The translations under genes and the position numbers were made by a program. Below the pieces are notes generated by a model, which made no database searches, had not been told where the DNA came from, and saw only the letters and a list, made by a program, of their open reading frames with translations. A stretch of 64,000 nucleotides of DNA from Monodelphis domestica (lineage: Eukaryota > Chordata > Mammalia > Didelphimorphia > Didelphidae), in NCBI RefSeq assembly GCF_027887165.1, contig NC_077233.1, positions 179,451,207 through 179,515,206 of the forward strand, given 5' to 3'. This document shows, one piece after another, positions 1-11,253 of this stretch; position 1 is the first letter of the stretch, and every line of letters starts with the position of its first letter.

Positions 1-90
1 CATGGAAAGTTCTTGCCAAATCTTGAAGTGACAAAAAAAATACTAGCTATTATCATTATTCTAACCCCTTCATATTACAGATAATTCAAA

Positions 91-200
91 TCAATTCAGT
101 AAGCATTGTTAAGTTTCTACTATATACCAAGCACTGTATTAAGTGCTAGGGATGCAAATAAGTAAAAGACAGTAGAAGTTTACAATCTAATCTTGGAAGA
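91..200 (+). repeat. Old interspersed repeat, 'TTTATTAAG' family
   Basis: Diverged copy of a family whose 5' part reads roughly TTTATTAAGCACCTACTATG, then GCCAGGCACTGTGCTAAG, 'ggatacaaa' and 'tcacaatctaatg'. Here the readable core is 'accaagcactgtattaagtgctagg' in pieces. The family recurs more than eight times in this window. I recognise it as a mammal-wide repeat but cannot name it with certainty. Confidence 0.6.
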
Positions 201-800
201 TAACATACAAAAAGGAGTTAGAAAGTTGGGGAAGGGTGGGCACCAAGGGGGGGGGAGGGGGAGAACACATCCATGGAAGTAAATCAGGAAAAGCTATAGA
301 TGGAGAATGGAGTGAGCTGGAAGTCCAATTCTTGCGCCCTCCACCCCCTGCCCTCCTTAAAAAGGAGAACTTTGGGAGATGTTTAGTCCATTATCTTATT
401 TGAGCCCAGGTCCCCTGAATCCCAGATCAGTATTATTTTCATTAGTCATTATCTCTTAAAAATCTTAATCTCCTCTCAAGGAATTAAGATCTTAGGTTCC
501 CAAAATTATGCCAGTGGTACATGAAGTTCAAGTAAGTTCTATCAAGCAAAATCCAATGGCAGACTGCATCTGTTATCGATTCTAATATTCACCCATATAA
601 ATGAAACATCATTTTTATGGATTCTGAATAAATTCAGGAAGACATATCACCATGTTGGCCAGAGGTCGATGAACTTTTGAGTCATAGCAACTCTCAAAGG
701 TTATTTAATAAAACACATAGAGCTTGAAATCTGTACAGGCAGAGGATGAATTCCCTACATTGGTGAAACTATGAGTCCATAAAATTTCAAAATAAATACA
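201..800. other. No gene; G-rich run and unassigned DNA
   Basis: A G-rich run lies at about 249-261. A weak minus-strand MIR-like trace is at about 390-450 (AGCCCAGGTCCCCTGAATCC). Nothing else is recognised. Confidence 0.4.
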
Positions 801-819
801 GTTCTCCATTACAGAACAT

Positions 820-1085
820 AAGTGCTAAGAGACATGAGTAAAGGCTGAAGAAGTCAGAGAACACTTCTTGGCAAAAGTGGAATTTGAATAAGACCTCAAG
901 GGATGGCAGTGCATAAGCAAAGCAGATATTTCAGATTCCTGATGAGAGTTAAAGACTGCACATGAGGACCAGTGTGATAGTGGTAAGGTTAATGTTAGCT
1001 CCCTGAGGACCAGAACTCCCATTTCGTATTTGTAATCTCAGTGCCTTGCACAGAAGAGACTTTTGACAAACATTTGTTGCTCTGG
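820..1085 (+). repeat. Fragments of TTTATTAAG-family interior and L2 3' end
   Basis: 820-960 resembles the interior of the TTTATTAAG family (a 'gaatttgaataagacctcaagg' segment). 985-1085 reads like an L2 3' end: AGCTCCCTGAGGACCAGAAC, then 'cagtgccttgcacagaa' and 'aaacatttgttg'. Boundaries are by eye. Confidence 0.45.
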
Positions 1086-1099
1086 ATTAAAGGAGACAA

Positions 1100-1232
1100 G
1101 GGGGTAGAATGGAAAGAGCACTGGATTTGTAGTGTGAGGGCCTTTCTACTTTCTACTTTCTACTGTCTTTCTACTTACCACCTCTTGAGTAAACACTTCT
1201 GGGTTTCAGTTCTTCATATTTGTAAAATGTAG
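1100..1232 (+). repeat. MIR/CORE-SINE fragment
   Basis: Starts with the MIR-like 'gaatggaaagagcactgg' and ends with a remnant of the 'tcatctgtaaaatg' CORE motif. It carries a short CTACTTT-type tandem repeat in the middle. Confidence 0.5.
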
Positions 1233-1238
1233 GCATCT

Positions 1239-1430
1239 ACTAGATCAGTGAAGTCAAATTCAAATAGAAATGAATCCCTTCAGGCTGTATATTGACTTGG
1301 GGAACCACAAATTATTTAGGTTGTATCATTTTTTAACTTATTTGATTAAAAATTTCCCAATTACATTTTAATCGAGTTCTGGCCATACTCCCTTTTCAGG
1401 CTTAGCTTAACACCTCTGATTGATGACCTT
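1239..1430 (-). repeat. Unclassified interspersed repeat X, copy 1
   Basis: On the minus strand it contains TTAAAATGTAATTGGGAAAT, later a 'gtggttccccaagtcaatat' segment and 'ttgaatttgacttcactg'. Two plus-strand copies are at 3905-4180 and 30850-31085. The shared order of motifs shows this is one family. I do not recognise its name. Confidence 0.55.
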
Positions 1431-2260
1431 ATGGTTTGTAGTAGGTGACCTTTTCAGCTTTAAATCTGGGGTTCTATGGATAAGATTAGATAACTAGGGT
1501 GAAACCTGGTTGTAGAAGTCAGGCAAGAGTCTAACTTTGGTTTTTGAGGCAGGAGAGAGAGGCATTGAAGTATTATGAAAAGGAGAATGCTATGATGAAA
1601 TCAATAAGGAAGACAATCCAGGCAGCAATACACAGCATGGATGAGAGAGTTGTAGATTGACAGATGCAGCAGAAAGTCAAAGGAACAAAGGAATCAAAGG
1701 TTTTAGTTAGAACTACATTGAAGTAACTGATCACAAAGACCAGCCCAGAAAGAGAGTCAGGTGTAGCCAGAGGAGGTCAAGTGATGGGAGATCCCAGTGA
1801 TGGTTCAGAAGCCAATCAAATGGGATTGAGAAGTAGGAGAGGTGGCACATAAAGGAATTCATGGTCAAAAGAGAAGAGCATCATGTGGAAGATTTCAGAG
1901 AGGGAACAAACACACAAACATATCCATAAAAACATGACAAATACTAGGATCTTTTCCTCTTCCCCTTTCCTGTGAGAAACTGGAAAGAACAAATGATGCT
2001 CACCCAAGAAGCATGCAGTCTAAAGAATGGGGCTGATGACTGCTAATTAATAAGGTGGAAAAGAGTGAAAAATGGAAAGGAACTATCAGCAAAAAGAAAC
2101 AGATGACATCCTGGAGAGAAGGCGGACTTGAGGCTTTGCTAGTCTAATATTGAATGAAGGGGAAGATACTCAAAAACTGAAGAATTTTAAAGATTCTTCC
2201 TTCCCTTGCTGAGAAACTGGAGGATCAGATGGTCATGCAATGAAAGGAAAAAGAGGAAAA
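1431..2260. other. No gene; purine-rich, possible old repeat interior
   Basis: Short open frames only, with no domain. Phrases such as 'aggcaggagagagaggcattgaag' resemble the interior of the long TTTATTAAG family, but the match is too weak to assert. Confidence 0.35.
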
Positions 2261-2261
2261 A

Positions 2262-2395
2262 GTCAATAAATATTTATTAATCACTTATCATGCGTCAGGC
2301 ACTGTGTTAAGGGCTGGAGATTTGGGAGGGGGAAAAGACAAGAAACAGTTCACGACCTGAAGGTGCTCACATTCTAATGAGAAAGACAGCAGGCA
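2262..2395 (+). repeat. TTTATTAAG-family repeat
   Basis: Clear core: 'aaatatttattaatcactta', 'gtcaggcactgtgttaaggg', then 'tgctcacattctaatgagaa'. Confidence 0.65.
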
Positions 2396-2564
2396 TACAA
2401 CTATGTATATACAACAGGAACACAGGATAGGCAGGATAAGTGGTGTTCTGGGCCTTGGAGCATACCTTTAAGAGACCAGAGGTCAGTAAGAAATGGTACA
2501 ATGGAGGGAAAAAAAAGTTCCATGAAAGGAAACTCCTGAGCTTTCATTATACTGGAGGCAATGA

Positions 2565-2755
2565 GGTTTAATGGAAAGAGCCCTCTGTCTCTGGAGTCAG
2601 AGGACCTAAGTTCAAATTCTATCTCTGCCATTTACTACCTATGTGATGTAGGCAAGTCACTTAAACTCCTGGGCTTTGATTTTTCTTGGTTGTAAAATCA
2701 GGGAATTCAACTAGATGACCTCTCAAGTTTTTCCTAGCTTGAGATCTGTAAGCTG
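2565..2755 (+). repeat. MIR-type SINE
   Basis: tRNA-like head 'gaggtttaatggaaagag', central 'gtcagaggacctaagttcaa', 'ggcaagtcacttaaactcct', and tail 'actagatgacctctcaag'. This is the usual order of a mammalian CORE-SINE. Confidence 0.75.
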
Positions 2756-3640
2756 GAATCCTTCCCATCAAACTTGTCAAACCACTGAAAAAGTAATAGG
2801 AATGATCACAGCATGATAAAATAAGAGTCCAAGGTCTCAAAGGTAGTATACACTCAATGCAGAATTCAAACTGTGGTCTTCTTTACTCTGGAGCAATGTC
2901 ATTTCCAGTATATCATATTAATCCCTCACTATATTGAAAGGGGGAAGAATTTTGGAGAAGGGAACTTCTAAGAATACCATACCTAACCTTTCCTGCCATT
3001 CAAGGGTTTAAGACCCAATTCAGGGGATCCAAAAAGTTTTCTAGGCACAGAAGTCATTTTCTTGGATGCCACCATCCAAAATGGAGACCAACCCAAACTC
3101 ATGAAAATAAAGAGCTGCTTTGTGAGTAGTGTGATGATCACATATTCATAGAGACCCAGAAGTAATGTTTGCATGATCAGTACCTTTCCCCACTCCAGTG
3201 CCCATAAAGATTATTGGGTTTTCTGATGGGGAAGGATTACCAGACTTGAAGCTGAGACTGTGGAGATCAGTGAGTTTTTATTTGCTGCTGACATCCTGGG
3301 ATTGTAGCAATGCTTTGTTAAAAGACCCTCAGTCCCCAGAACTGACAGCTCCTCAGATCACAGAAATCCTCAGACAGCAACTGAAGAAAGCACTCACCTG
3401 CTGAGTGGCAAGTCTGTGAAGCCTTCCAAAGAAACACAATCAAGACCTGTCAGAAAAGTCAGCTTTTGGGCTAGGGCACCACTGACATTTCTGCATCAGC
3501 TGGAATCCTTGAGCTTTGGGAATGATTCCATTTGCAATGGAATTTGGGATTTTTCTGTGAGGAGTCAACTTGGATACTATCACCTGATTCCAGACTCCCA
3601 GATTCACCCTAATCACCAATTTCCAGGCTTTGTCCTTTTT
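2756..3640. other. No recognised gene or repeat
   Basis: Small overlapping open frames on both strands (for example 3198-3404 and 3416-3679) have no recognisable domain or splice context. A weak minus-strand MIR trace is possible at about 2850-2910. Confidence 0.35.
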
Positions 3641-3649
3641 AATGGCCAG

Positions 3650-3905
3650 TCCCTTGAAGTTACATTCTTTGGGTCTTAATTTCCTCACCTGTTATTGGAA
3701 GGAGCTGGACATGATGAGTTCTGGGGCTTCTTCCATCTCTAAAATCCACTGAAGGAATATGCATAAGCAAACTGGGATTAGAAGATCTGGATTCAAGTCC
3801 TGCCATTTTAAACTAGGTAACTAAGAAAAATCTCTCTAGGCTTTGGTTTTTCTCCTTTATAAAATGGTGTGTATATGTCAAATATATGACCCACCAGCTC
3901 TTGAA
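3650..3905 (+). repeat. Two adjacent MIR-type fragments
   Basis: 3650-3755 has 'ttaatttcctcacctgtta' and a 'tctaaaatcc' end. 3760-3905 has 'ggattcaagtcctgcca' and 'tctcctttataaaatgg'. Both are old and diverged. Confidence 0.5.
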
Positions 3906-4180
3906 TCGCCAACAGAACCAAATTAAAATGTAATTGGGAAATATTTAACAAATATTTATTGATATGAATAACATGTTAATCATATTATCAATACTTAATA
4001 ACAGAATAAATATGATAATTAAAATACAATAAAACATAGATAACATTAATAGAAGGTTTTCTACATGAATATGTGATGTGCCAGGATCCTAGTATATGAT
4101 TTAATGGCCTTTGTTTCTATTTCAGTTTTATATTGCTGGATTAGATGATCTATAAAATCTCTTCTCGCACAAACATTCTG
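3905..4180 (+). repeat. Unclassified repeat X, copy 2, with MIR-like tail
   Basis: Contains ATTAAAATGTAATTGGGAAA, 'aataaaacatagataaca', 'ttctacatgaatatgtgatg', and a MIR-like end 'ggattagatgatct'. A closely similar order is seen at 30850-31085. Confidence 0.6.
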
Positions 4181-4384
4181 TGAGTTTATTTTAGAGATAT
4201 TTAGCATAGGGTCTATGAATAGATTTTAATCATCCTGGATACGAAAAAATGTATTTTTATTTTTAATGATTTCTTACTGAAAACTTGCATTTCAATTATG
4301 AATGTAGCCAACAAACCACAATGGTATTAGCAGTACTTGTGACTTAATCACCAATAGGTATTGCACTATGCATTTAAAACCATG

Positions 4385-4545
4385 GTTTTGAGAAGGGCTT
4401 CTATTTTAGGCTCCATTTCAATACATTTGGTTTCCTCTGTAATTCTATACATTTTATTTTATGAATTTAAAAATGATTCTGAGAAGAAGTTCATCAACTT
4501 CACCAGGCTGCTCAAGTTAAGGACCCCTGGGCTAAACAATCCATG
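4385..4545 (+). repeat. Unclassified repeat Y, copy 1
   Basis: Contains 'tttggtttcctctgtaat', 'tttatgaatttaaaaatg', 'attctgagaagaagttcatc' and 'cttcaccaggctgc'. Other copies are at 10605-10735 (minus) and 36030-36185 (plus). Confidence 0.6.
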
Positions 4546-5560
4546 ATTCTCTCCAATCTTACCTGGCCTCAGTTCTCCTAGACTCCACCATACAATGGTA
4601 TCTCTATTTCTATCACTAACAAGGGCATCAGAAAACAAAGGAGTTATTTCTTGCCCTTAAGTGTCTGCCCTCTTCTATCATATAATTATAATTAAAATTT
4701 TCTCCAGAGATTGATTTTTGGGTAAGAATTGTTATTTAGTGACTACCTTAGTTTATTGGTTAGACCAGCATCATAACTGATAAAATGACAGATCTAAGGC
4801 CCTCTCAGATGGCCAGAAACCCTGAATCTTGGTCAGACTGCTCAGTAAATAGGATTTCAGGAGCTCATTATTCAGCCCCTCCCTTGAACATCCCAAAACT
4901 TCTCTGACTGGCAAATGGCTAATTATAAGGTGGTCCATCAAACATCCACCTCTCCACATCCTCACAGGGGCACAAAAATGTTTGTCATGTACATAGGAAA
5001 AGAATCATTGTAAAACCCTCCTGTTAGCTAGGAATTATGAAAGGAGCACATTCCTAAGGACAAAAAAAAATGCAAAAAACAGCATCCTGATAGAATCTTT
5101 GATGCAGACTTCAGACACAGGAGTACACAGAAATTCTCACTGACTCTTAAATAGAAGTTAATAAAGTATATTAAAAAGTCAATTCTCATAACAGTCTATC
5201 AGTACAAAGGCATAAGAGAAATAATATCTAAATATATATTTTAACAGGTGATAGGATATATAAATATGTATATTGTAAACACTTAGAAATGTGACATGGA
5301 CTACATTAAATATGGCATATCTTTGGAACAATTATCTGGGGACTAAACTATTTGGAAACTATCCAAAAGTGAAGTCAAAGTTATCCATTTACCGTCCAAT
5401 CAAAGTCAATAGACAGCCAGTCTCCAGCCAGGAACATCTGAGTTCATGTATGATAAATTTCAGAAGTGAGGACCTACCCTATATTGGTAGAAGGACTTTC
5501 TTTAGCTGGAAGTTTCTCATACCAACCAATCAATAAATACACATTAAATGAGGCATGAAG
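4546..5560. other. No recognised gene or repeat
   Basis: AT-rich single-copy-looking sequence. A segment near 4870-4900 (CCCCTCCCTTGAACATCCCA) resembles 59515-59545 (CCCCTCCCTTCAACATCCCA), which hints at another shared repeat, but the match is too short to define one. Confidence 0.35.
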
Positions 5561-5564
5561 GTAT

Positions 5565-6060
5565 TCATAGAGGACTAGAACTTCTGATATGAGAGCTTCT
5601 TGAGTCCTTTTCAGGGCTATTCATCCAGCTTTGGTGTTCACCTTTCACCAAACTCTCACTTGTGGCTCCAAGAAGCTGAAGCTTGCACAGTGGCCACACT
5701 CCAGTAAAACCATCTCAGCAGACTAGCTACACCAAGTTGAGGGTAACCTCCAAACCCAGTGAATTAGGAGTGAACCCAAGCATGTGGGTGAACCCAGAAA
5801 AATGGGTGAATGAGAACAATGACCTTGAAGGGGCTGAAGCAGGGGCTGTGGAGCATAGTCAGACTTAGAAGGTGTCAGAGTCATCCACTGAATCCTAGAC
5901 CACCACCAGTCATCTTGACTTTTGTCTTTCCATTGGACTTCAATGACTTTGGAAGAGAGAGAGTGAGGCTGATGACTATGTAACTCTGTTTCACTTAAAT
6001 CCAACTTACTCATGAGTCATGACACCACCCTATGAGGTCACTGGTCCTCTTCTAAAGGAA
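5565..6060. mobile_element. Repeat Z: about 500-bp element with terminal inverted motif
   Basis: Left end is 'gaggactagaacttc' and right end is 'ggtcctcttctaaagg', so the ends are inverted relative to each other (AGAGGAC/GTCCTCT). A second, left-end copy at 59200-59310 begins 'tttgaagaggactagcacc'. I recall this as a common marsupial repeat. The inverted ends suggest a non-autonomous DNA-transposon-like unit, but no transposase and no clear TSD is seen. Confidence 0.5.
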
Positions 6061-6065
6061 GGATA

Positions 6066-6700
6066 AACAACAAACATTAATTAAGCACCTACTATGTGTC
6101 AGGCACTATGCTAAGTGCTAGTATTACAAAATGGTGCAAAACATAGACCCTAATTTCAAGAAGCTTACAAATTAATGAGGGATACAATAGAAAGCACAAA
6201 TATACCAAGCAAGCTATAGAAAGGTTAAATAGACACAGGAAAGGCACTGGAATTAAGATAGTTTGGAGAAAGTTTCCTGTAAATGGTGAAATTTTATTTT
6301 GGACTTAAAGGATGCCAAGAAGGTTGATAATGGGAGTGGAAGAAGGAGAGCATTTCAAACCTGGGGTTCAGCCAGAAAAAAGGCCCACCCAGAGATGGTG
6401 AATTGTTCATGGAACAGGCAGAAAGCCAGTGTCACTTCATCAAAGAATATTTATCAGGAAGTGAGGCATAAGAAAGGAGAGGCTAAGTTATGAAGGTCTC
6501 TGAATGCCAAACAGAGCATTTTGTATTTTATTCTGGCCACAATACAAAGTCACTGGACTTTGGTGAGTAGGTAGATGACACAATTATACCTGAATATTAG
6601 AAAAATCACTTTTAGTGGCTGAATAGTAGATAGATTGGGAACAGGGAGAAACCTAAGGCAACAGACCCAACAGTATTATCATAGGTCCAGTCCCTGTCTC
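6066..6700 (+). repeat. Long TTTATTAAG-family copy
   Basis: 5' core 'taattaagcacctactatgt' and 'caggcactatgctaagtgct'. The interior includes 'ttttggacttaaaggatgcc', 'gccagtgtcacttcatcaaa', 'atgaaggtctctgaatgcca' and 'aaaatcacttttagtggctg'. It is colinear with the copy at 52270-53230. Confidence 0.6.
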
Positions 6701-6984
6701 AGGCCTTAAACACAGGCAATCCTTCTGAAAAATTATCAGAATACTACTTCAACTGACCAAGAATTGGGCCTCCTTAAAAAAAAAACAAAAAACCACAAAC
6801 CCAAACAAACAAACAAAAAAAAACAGAGTTGAATCATCTAATTTAGTGTCTTCCACATTCAATTCTCAGCAAAATTATGAAGTCAACAATGTTTGGTTTG
6901 GATCCAAACCCATCTCCCTTTTGGCATCCCTCATCTATCCCCCAGGCAGCCATGATCCTCATGTTGCCTCCTGAATTCTCATAT
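6701..6984. other. No gene; A-rich stretch
   Basis: An A-rich, C-interrupted run is at about 6775-6830. No other feature was recognised. Confidence 0.4.
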
Positions 6985-7155
6985 CCTCCTTTGTCAGTCA
7001 ACAAACATTTATTAAACATCTACTATGTGCCAGGCACTGTGCTAAATTCCAAGAATACAAAGAGAAACAAAAGATAATCTCTACTTTCAAGAAGTTCACA
7101 TTATGGGGAGAGAACATACAAATAATTATGCACAAACATGACATATATAGGATTA
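6985..7155 (+). repeat. TTTATTAAG-family repeat, 5' flank of the L1
   Basis: 'caaacatttattaaacatct', 'actatgtgccaggcactgtg', then 'gaagttcacattatgggg' and 'acaaataattatgcacaaac'. It ends before the L1 insertion site. Confidence 0.65.
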
Positions 7156-7250
7156 ATCAGAAAAAAATAATATACCATCAAACCTATGTTCCCCACTCTA
7201 AAATTATCTCTCCCCAACCTCCTCCAAGGCTTTCATTAAAAGTCTCAAAG

Positions 7251-9138
7251 ATCTGCAATGGGGATAAACTAAATCCATTCCCATTAAGATCAGGAGTGAA
7301 ACAAGGATGCCCATTATCACCTCTATTATTTGACATTGTATTAGAAACACTAGCAGTAGCAATTAGAGAAGAAAAAGAAATTGAAGGCATCAAAATAGGC
7401 AAGGAGGAGACCAAATTATCACTCTTTGCAGATGACATGATGGTCTACTTAAAGAATCCTAGAGATTCAACCAAAAAGCTAATTGAAATAATCAACAACT
7501 TTAGCAAAGTTGCAGGATACAAAATAAACCCACATAAGTCATCAGCATTTCTATATAATTCCAACACAGCTCAGCAGCAAGAACTAGAAAGAGAAATCCC
7601 ATTCAAAATTACCCAAGACAAAATAAAATACTTAGGAATCTATCTCCCGAGACAAACACAGGATCTATATGAACACAACTACAAAACACTTTCCACACAA
7701 CTAAAACTAGACTTGAACAATTGGAAGAACATTAACTGCTCATGGGTAGGATGAGCCAATATAATAAAAATGACCATCCTACCCAAACTCATCTATCTAT
7801 TTAGTGCCATACCCATGGAACTTCCAAAAATTTTTTTTACTGATTTAGAAAAAAACATAACAAAGTTCATTTGGAAGAACAAAAGATCAAGGATATCCAG
7901 GGAATTAATGAAAAAAAAATACAAAGGAAGGGGGTCTTGCAGTCCCAGATCTCAGACTATATTATAAAGCAGCGGTCATCAAAAAAATTTGGTACTGGCT
8001 AAGAGACAGAAAGGAGGATCAGTGGAATAGACTGGGGGCAAGCAACCTCAGCAAGACAGTATATGACAAACCCAAAGATCCCAGCTTTTGGGACAAAAAT
8101 CCACTATTTCATAAAAACTGTTGGGAAAATTGGAGGACAGTGTGGGAAAGATTAGGCTTAGATCAACACCTCACACCCTACACCAAGATAAATTCAAAAT
8201 GGATGAATGACTTGAACATAAAGAAGGAAACTATAAGAAAATTAGGCGAACACAGAATAGTATACATGTCAGACCTTTGGGAAGGGAAATACTTCAAAAC
8301 CAAGCAAGAATTAGAAAGAATTACAAAATGCAAAATAAATAATCTGGATTACATCAAATTAAAAAGTTTTTGTACAAACAAAACCAATGTAACCAAAATC
8401 AGAAGGGTAGCAACAAATTGGGAAACAATCTTCATAAAAACCTCTGACAAGGGTTTAATTACTAAAATTTATAAAGAACTAAATCAATTGTACAAAAAAT
8501 CAAGCCATTCTCCAATTGACAAATGGGCAAGGGACATGAACAGGCAATTCTCAGCCAAAGAAATCAAAACTATTAATAAGCACATGAAAAAGTGCTCTAC
8601 ATCTCTTATAATCAGAGAGATGCAAATCAAAACAACTCTGAGGTATCATCTCACACCTAGCAGATTGGCTAACATGACAGCTATGCAAAGTAATGAATGC
8701 TGGAGGGGATGTGGCAAAGTGGGGACATTAATTCATTGCTGGTGGAGTTGTGAATTGATCCAACCATTCTGGAGGGCAATTTGGAACTATGTCCAAAGGG
8801 CGATAAAAGACTGTCTGCCCTTTGATCCAGCCATAGCACTGCTGGGCTTGTACCCCAAAGAGATAATGGACAAAAAGACTTGTACAAAAATATTCATAGC
8901 TGCGCTCTTTGTGGTGGCCAAAAATTGGAAAATGAGGGGATGCCCCTCAATTGGGGAATGGCTGAACAAATTGTGGTATATGTTGGTGATGGAATACTAT
9001 TGTGCTAAAAGAAATAATAAAGTGGAGAAGTTCCATGGAGACTGGAACAACCTCCAGGAAGTGATGCAGAGCGAGAGGAGCAGAACCAGGAAAACATTGT
9101 ACACAGAGACTGATACATTGTGGTACAATCGAAGGTGA
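7251..9138 (+). pseudogene. L1 ORF2 remnant (RT to Cys-rich C-terminus)
   Basis: This is the C-terminal part of the L1 ORF2 protein, a reverse transcriptase acting on its own mRNA. Visible parts are the RT catalytic FADD motif at 7435-7446 preceded by [11 protein letters not shown], then a thumb/linker region, and a C-terminal Cys/His-rich segment CWRGCGKVG...HCWWSC starting near 8698. There are two lesions. A TGA stop lies at 7752-7754 within an otherwise continuous frame. A frameshift lies in the G-run at about 7926-7934, after which the frame stays open to the natural stop at 9136-9138. The first roughly 40 codons of the open frame upstream of 7251 are flanking DNA, not L1. With only two lesions the insertion is fairly recent. 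Confidence 0.92.
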
Positions 9139-9390
9139 TGGACTTCTCCATTAGTATCAATGCAATCCCTGAACAATCTGCAGGGATCTAAAAAAAAATA
9201 CTACCCACAAGCAGAGGATAAACTGTGGGAGTAAAAACACCGCTGAAAAGCAACTGCTTGACTACAGGGTTGGAGGAGATAAGACTGAGGAGAGACTCTA
9301 AATGAACACTATAATGCAAACTCCAACAACAGGGAAATGGGTTCGAGTCAAGAACACATGTGATAACCAGTGGAATCATGCGTTGGCTAT

Positions 9391-9428
9391 GGGAGAGGGA
9401 AAGGCGGGGGGAGGGGGGGAGGGGAGGA
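9391..9428 (+). other. G-quadruplex-prone run in L1 3' UTR
   Basis: More than four runs of three or more G within 38 bp, on the L1 sense strand. G-rich polypurine tracts in the 3' UTR are a known shared property of mammalian L1s. The quadruplex itself is inferred. Confidence 0.7.
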
Positions 9429-9524
9429 AAAGAAAACGATCTTTGTTTCCAGTGAATAATGTATGAAAACGACCAAATAAAATAATATTAAAATTTTAAA
9501 AAAAAGGAAAAAAAAGTCTCAAAG

Positions 9525-10410
9525 GATGTCCCATTTCCCAAAGTTACAGAGCTGTATAAACAAAGTTGGTGATTTGTTTCTAAGTTCCTAAATCCCTTTT
9601 TAGTGATCCTCCTCTCCCTTCCTTCTTTCCACATTTCCTTAAGCCTAGGGCTTTCATTACATCCTAATTAACCCATAATTCTACCAGCCTAATTATCCAC
9701 AGCAACACCTTTGGCTCTATCTCTTTATTCTACCCCCCTCATCAAAACATAGCTGGGTCCATTTTCTTTCCCTGTCAGGTGATTGTCATCCAATAAATGA
9801 GGGTGTTAATGACTAAGAGTTCCAAAGTTTATAGAGTATAGCATAGAGTTCATAATGTGGCCTCCTTTTCGAGGTAAACATATTTATTTTTTAATCAAAG
9901 CAAAATCCCATAGGTATTACTATGGTGGAAATTTTCAGACACAGTGAAAAGGAAAGGGGATAAGGTTTTTAAGATGGGAAAGATTCCTTTCCTTAAATTC
10001 CTTAAGATCCTGCCAAAAAGGCATACCTACTCTTAGATCTGGCCTTACCTCTAAGACCTCCATCACTAGCTCAGTCAGAGAATGGGATTTCTTCTAGCAA
10101 GTCTCTAAAGTTCTGGAAAATAAGTAATTTAGATGGAATAAGACAGTCTGGACATCCTAATGAAATATCAATGCCTCACTCCTAAGAGCCCATTAATGAT
10201 GGCTCCTGCATTGGCAAAAGCTAACCAGGACTGTCAGATAAGCCATCCTCCTGGGACAGAAGCCACAAATGTCCATTCCATTTTTTTTTACCACATCAAA
10301 CCTACTTATGCTCTCAATTAATATTAAGCATTATGCTCTATACTGTTCATTAATTGGTAGATAATTACAAAAGATTGAACTGTAGGTAAACATAGAAGCT
10401 CTAAGCACAG
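9525..10410. other. No recognised gene or repeat
   Basis: Short frames only. No splice-flanked coding segment or known repeat was recognised. Confidence 0.4.
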
Positions 10411-10414
10411 GAAT

Positions 10415-10545
10415 GAACTCAGAGACTATGTAGCCCAAGACCCTTATTTTACAAATCAGGAAACTGAGGCAGAGACCTCATTTATGACTGATCTCAAATC
10501 AATACCAGGAGACAAGCATCCAGATCTGTTGACTGTCATTCCACT
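10415..10545 (-). repeat. MIR-type SINE, antisense
   Basis: Antisense MIR core 'cttattttacaaatcaggaa' followed by ACTGAGGCAGAGACC. Confidence 0.65.
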
Positions 10546-10604
10546 GTTTATAGGAGCACAGAAAGTTAGACCTGGAAGGGAAATAATCTATTTAAGGGGT
10601 TAGC

Positions 10605-10735
10605 ATTTTTGTATTATGGACTCTTGGGTAATCTGATGAATCTTATCAGAATACTGTTTTAAAAACAGAAAATAAAATATAGAGAATGACATAGAAAACC
10701 AATTAGTATAAAATAGAGCTACCAAAAATAATCTT
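10605..10735 (-). repeat. Unclassified repeat Y, copy 2
   Basis: In reverse orientation it matches the order of motifs at 4385 and 36030: 'ggactcttgggtaatctga', 'tcagaatactgtttt', 'aaaataaaatatagag', 'gaaaaccaattagt'. Confidence 0.5.
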
Positions 10736-10744
10736 TAAGTTCAT

Positions 10745-10905
10745 GGTACCACAGGTAAATAGCCCTCAATCTAGTCCAATCCCTTCATTTTTCAAAGGAG
10801 GTAACTAAGGACTAACAATGTTAAGTGATTTGTCTACAATCACACTGAAAATTACTGCAGGGTAAGACCAGAACCCTTGTCTCCTGCTCTTTTTAATATC
10901 CCATA
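10745..10905 (-). repeat. MIR-type SINE, antisense
   Basis: 'ctagtccaatcccttcattt', 'taagtgatttgtctacaa' and 'ccagaacccttgtctcctgc' follow the antisense MIR order. Confidence 0.6.
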
Positions 10906-11011
10906 CTTCTTGAATCAAAGTCTCAATAGCAGCACAAATGGCAGAGGGAATCAGAAAAAGGAAAACATGTAGCTGTGGGAATTCCCATAAGTTCCAAAGT
11001 ACCAAGTTATA

Positions 11012-11253
11012 ATTTGTTGATCAGTCATTTCAGTCATGTCCTACTCTTCATGACCCCATTGGGGGTTTTCTTGGCAAAGATACTGGAGTGGCTTGCCATT
11101 TCCTTCTCCAGGACATTTTATAGATGGGTAAACTGAGGCACACAGGGTTAAGTGTCTTCCCCAATGTCATGCAGCCAGTATCTGAGACCATATTTAAACT
11201 TGAGTCTTTCTGACTCTAAGCTGGGTTTTATCCATTGAGTCACCTAGTAGCCC
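11012..11253 (-). repeat. SINE-B (CORE-SINE with TTGTTG tail), antisense
   Basis: Begins with the tail 'ttgttgatcagtcatttcag' and passes through 'ttcttggcaaagatactgga', 'tagatgggtaaactgaggca' and 'atccattgagtcacctag' (tRNA-like head). This is a full-length marsupial CORE-SINE. Confidence 0.85.

Larger units (their letters stand above)
7238..9524 (+). mobile_element. 5'-truncated LINE-1 with 13-bp TSD
   Basis: The element occupies about 7251-9511 and is flanked by AAAAGTCTCAAAG at 7238-7250 and again at 9512-9524 after the A-rich tail. The first copy follows TT, so the integration site reads TT|AAAA, as expected for L1 endonuclease-primed reverse transcription. The element holds the RT core to the C-terminus of ORF2, a 3' UTR and an AATAAA signal at 9476-9481. 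The 5' UTR, ORF1 and the endonuclease domain are missing, so it cannot move on its own. It is the youngest-looking L1 in the window. Confidence 0.93.

Noticed and set aside
7128..7250. First roughly 40 codons of the L1 open frame
   Set aside because: The 13-bp TSD shows that DNA left of 7251 is the pre-insertion flank, so this part of the frame is chance.
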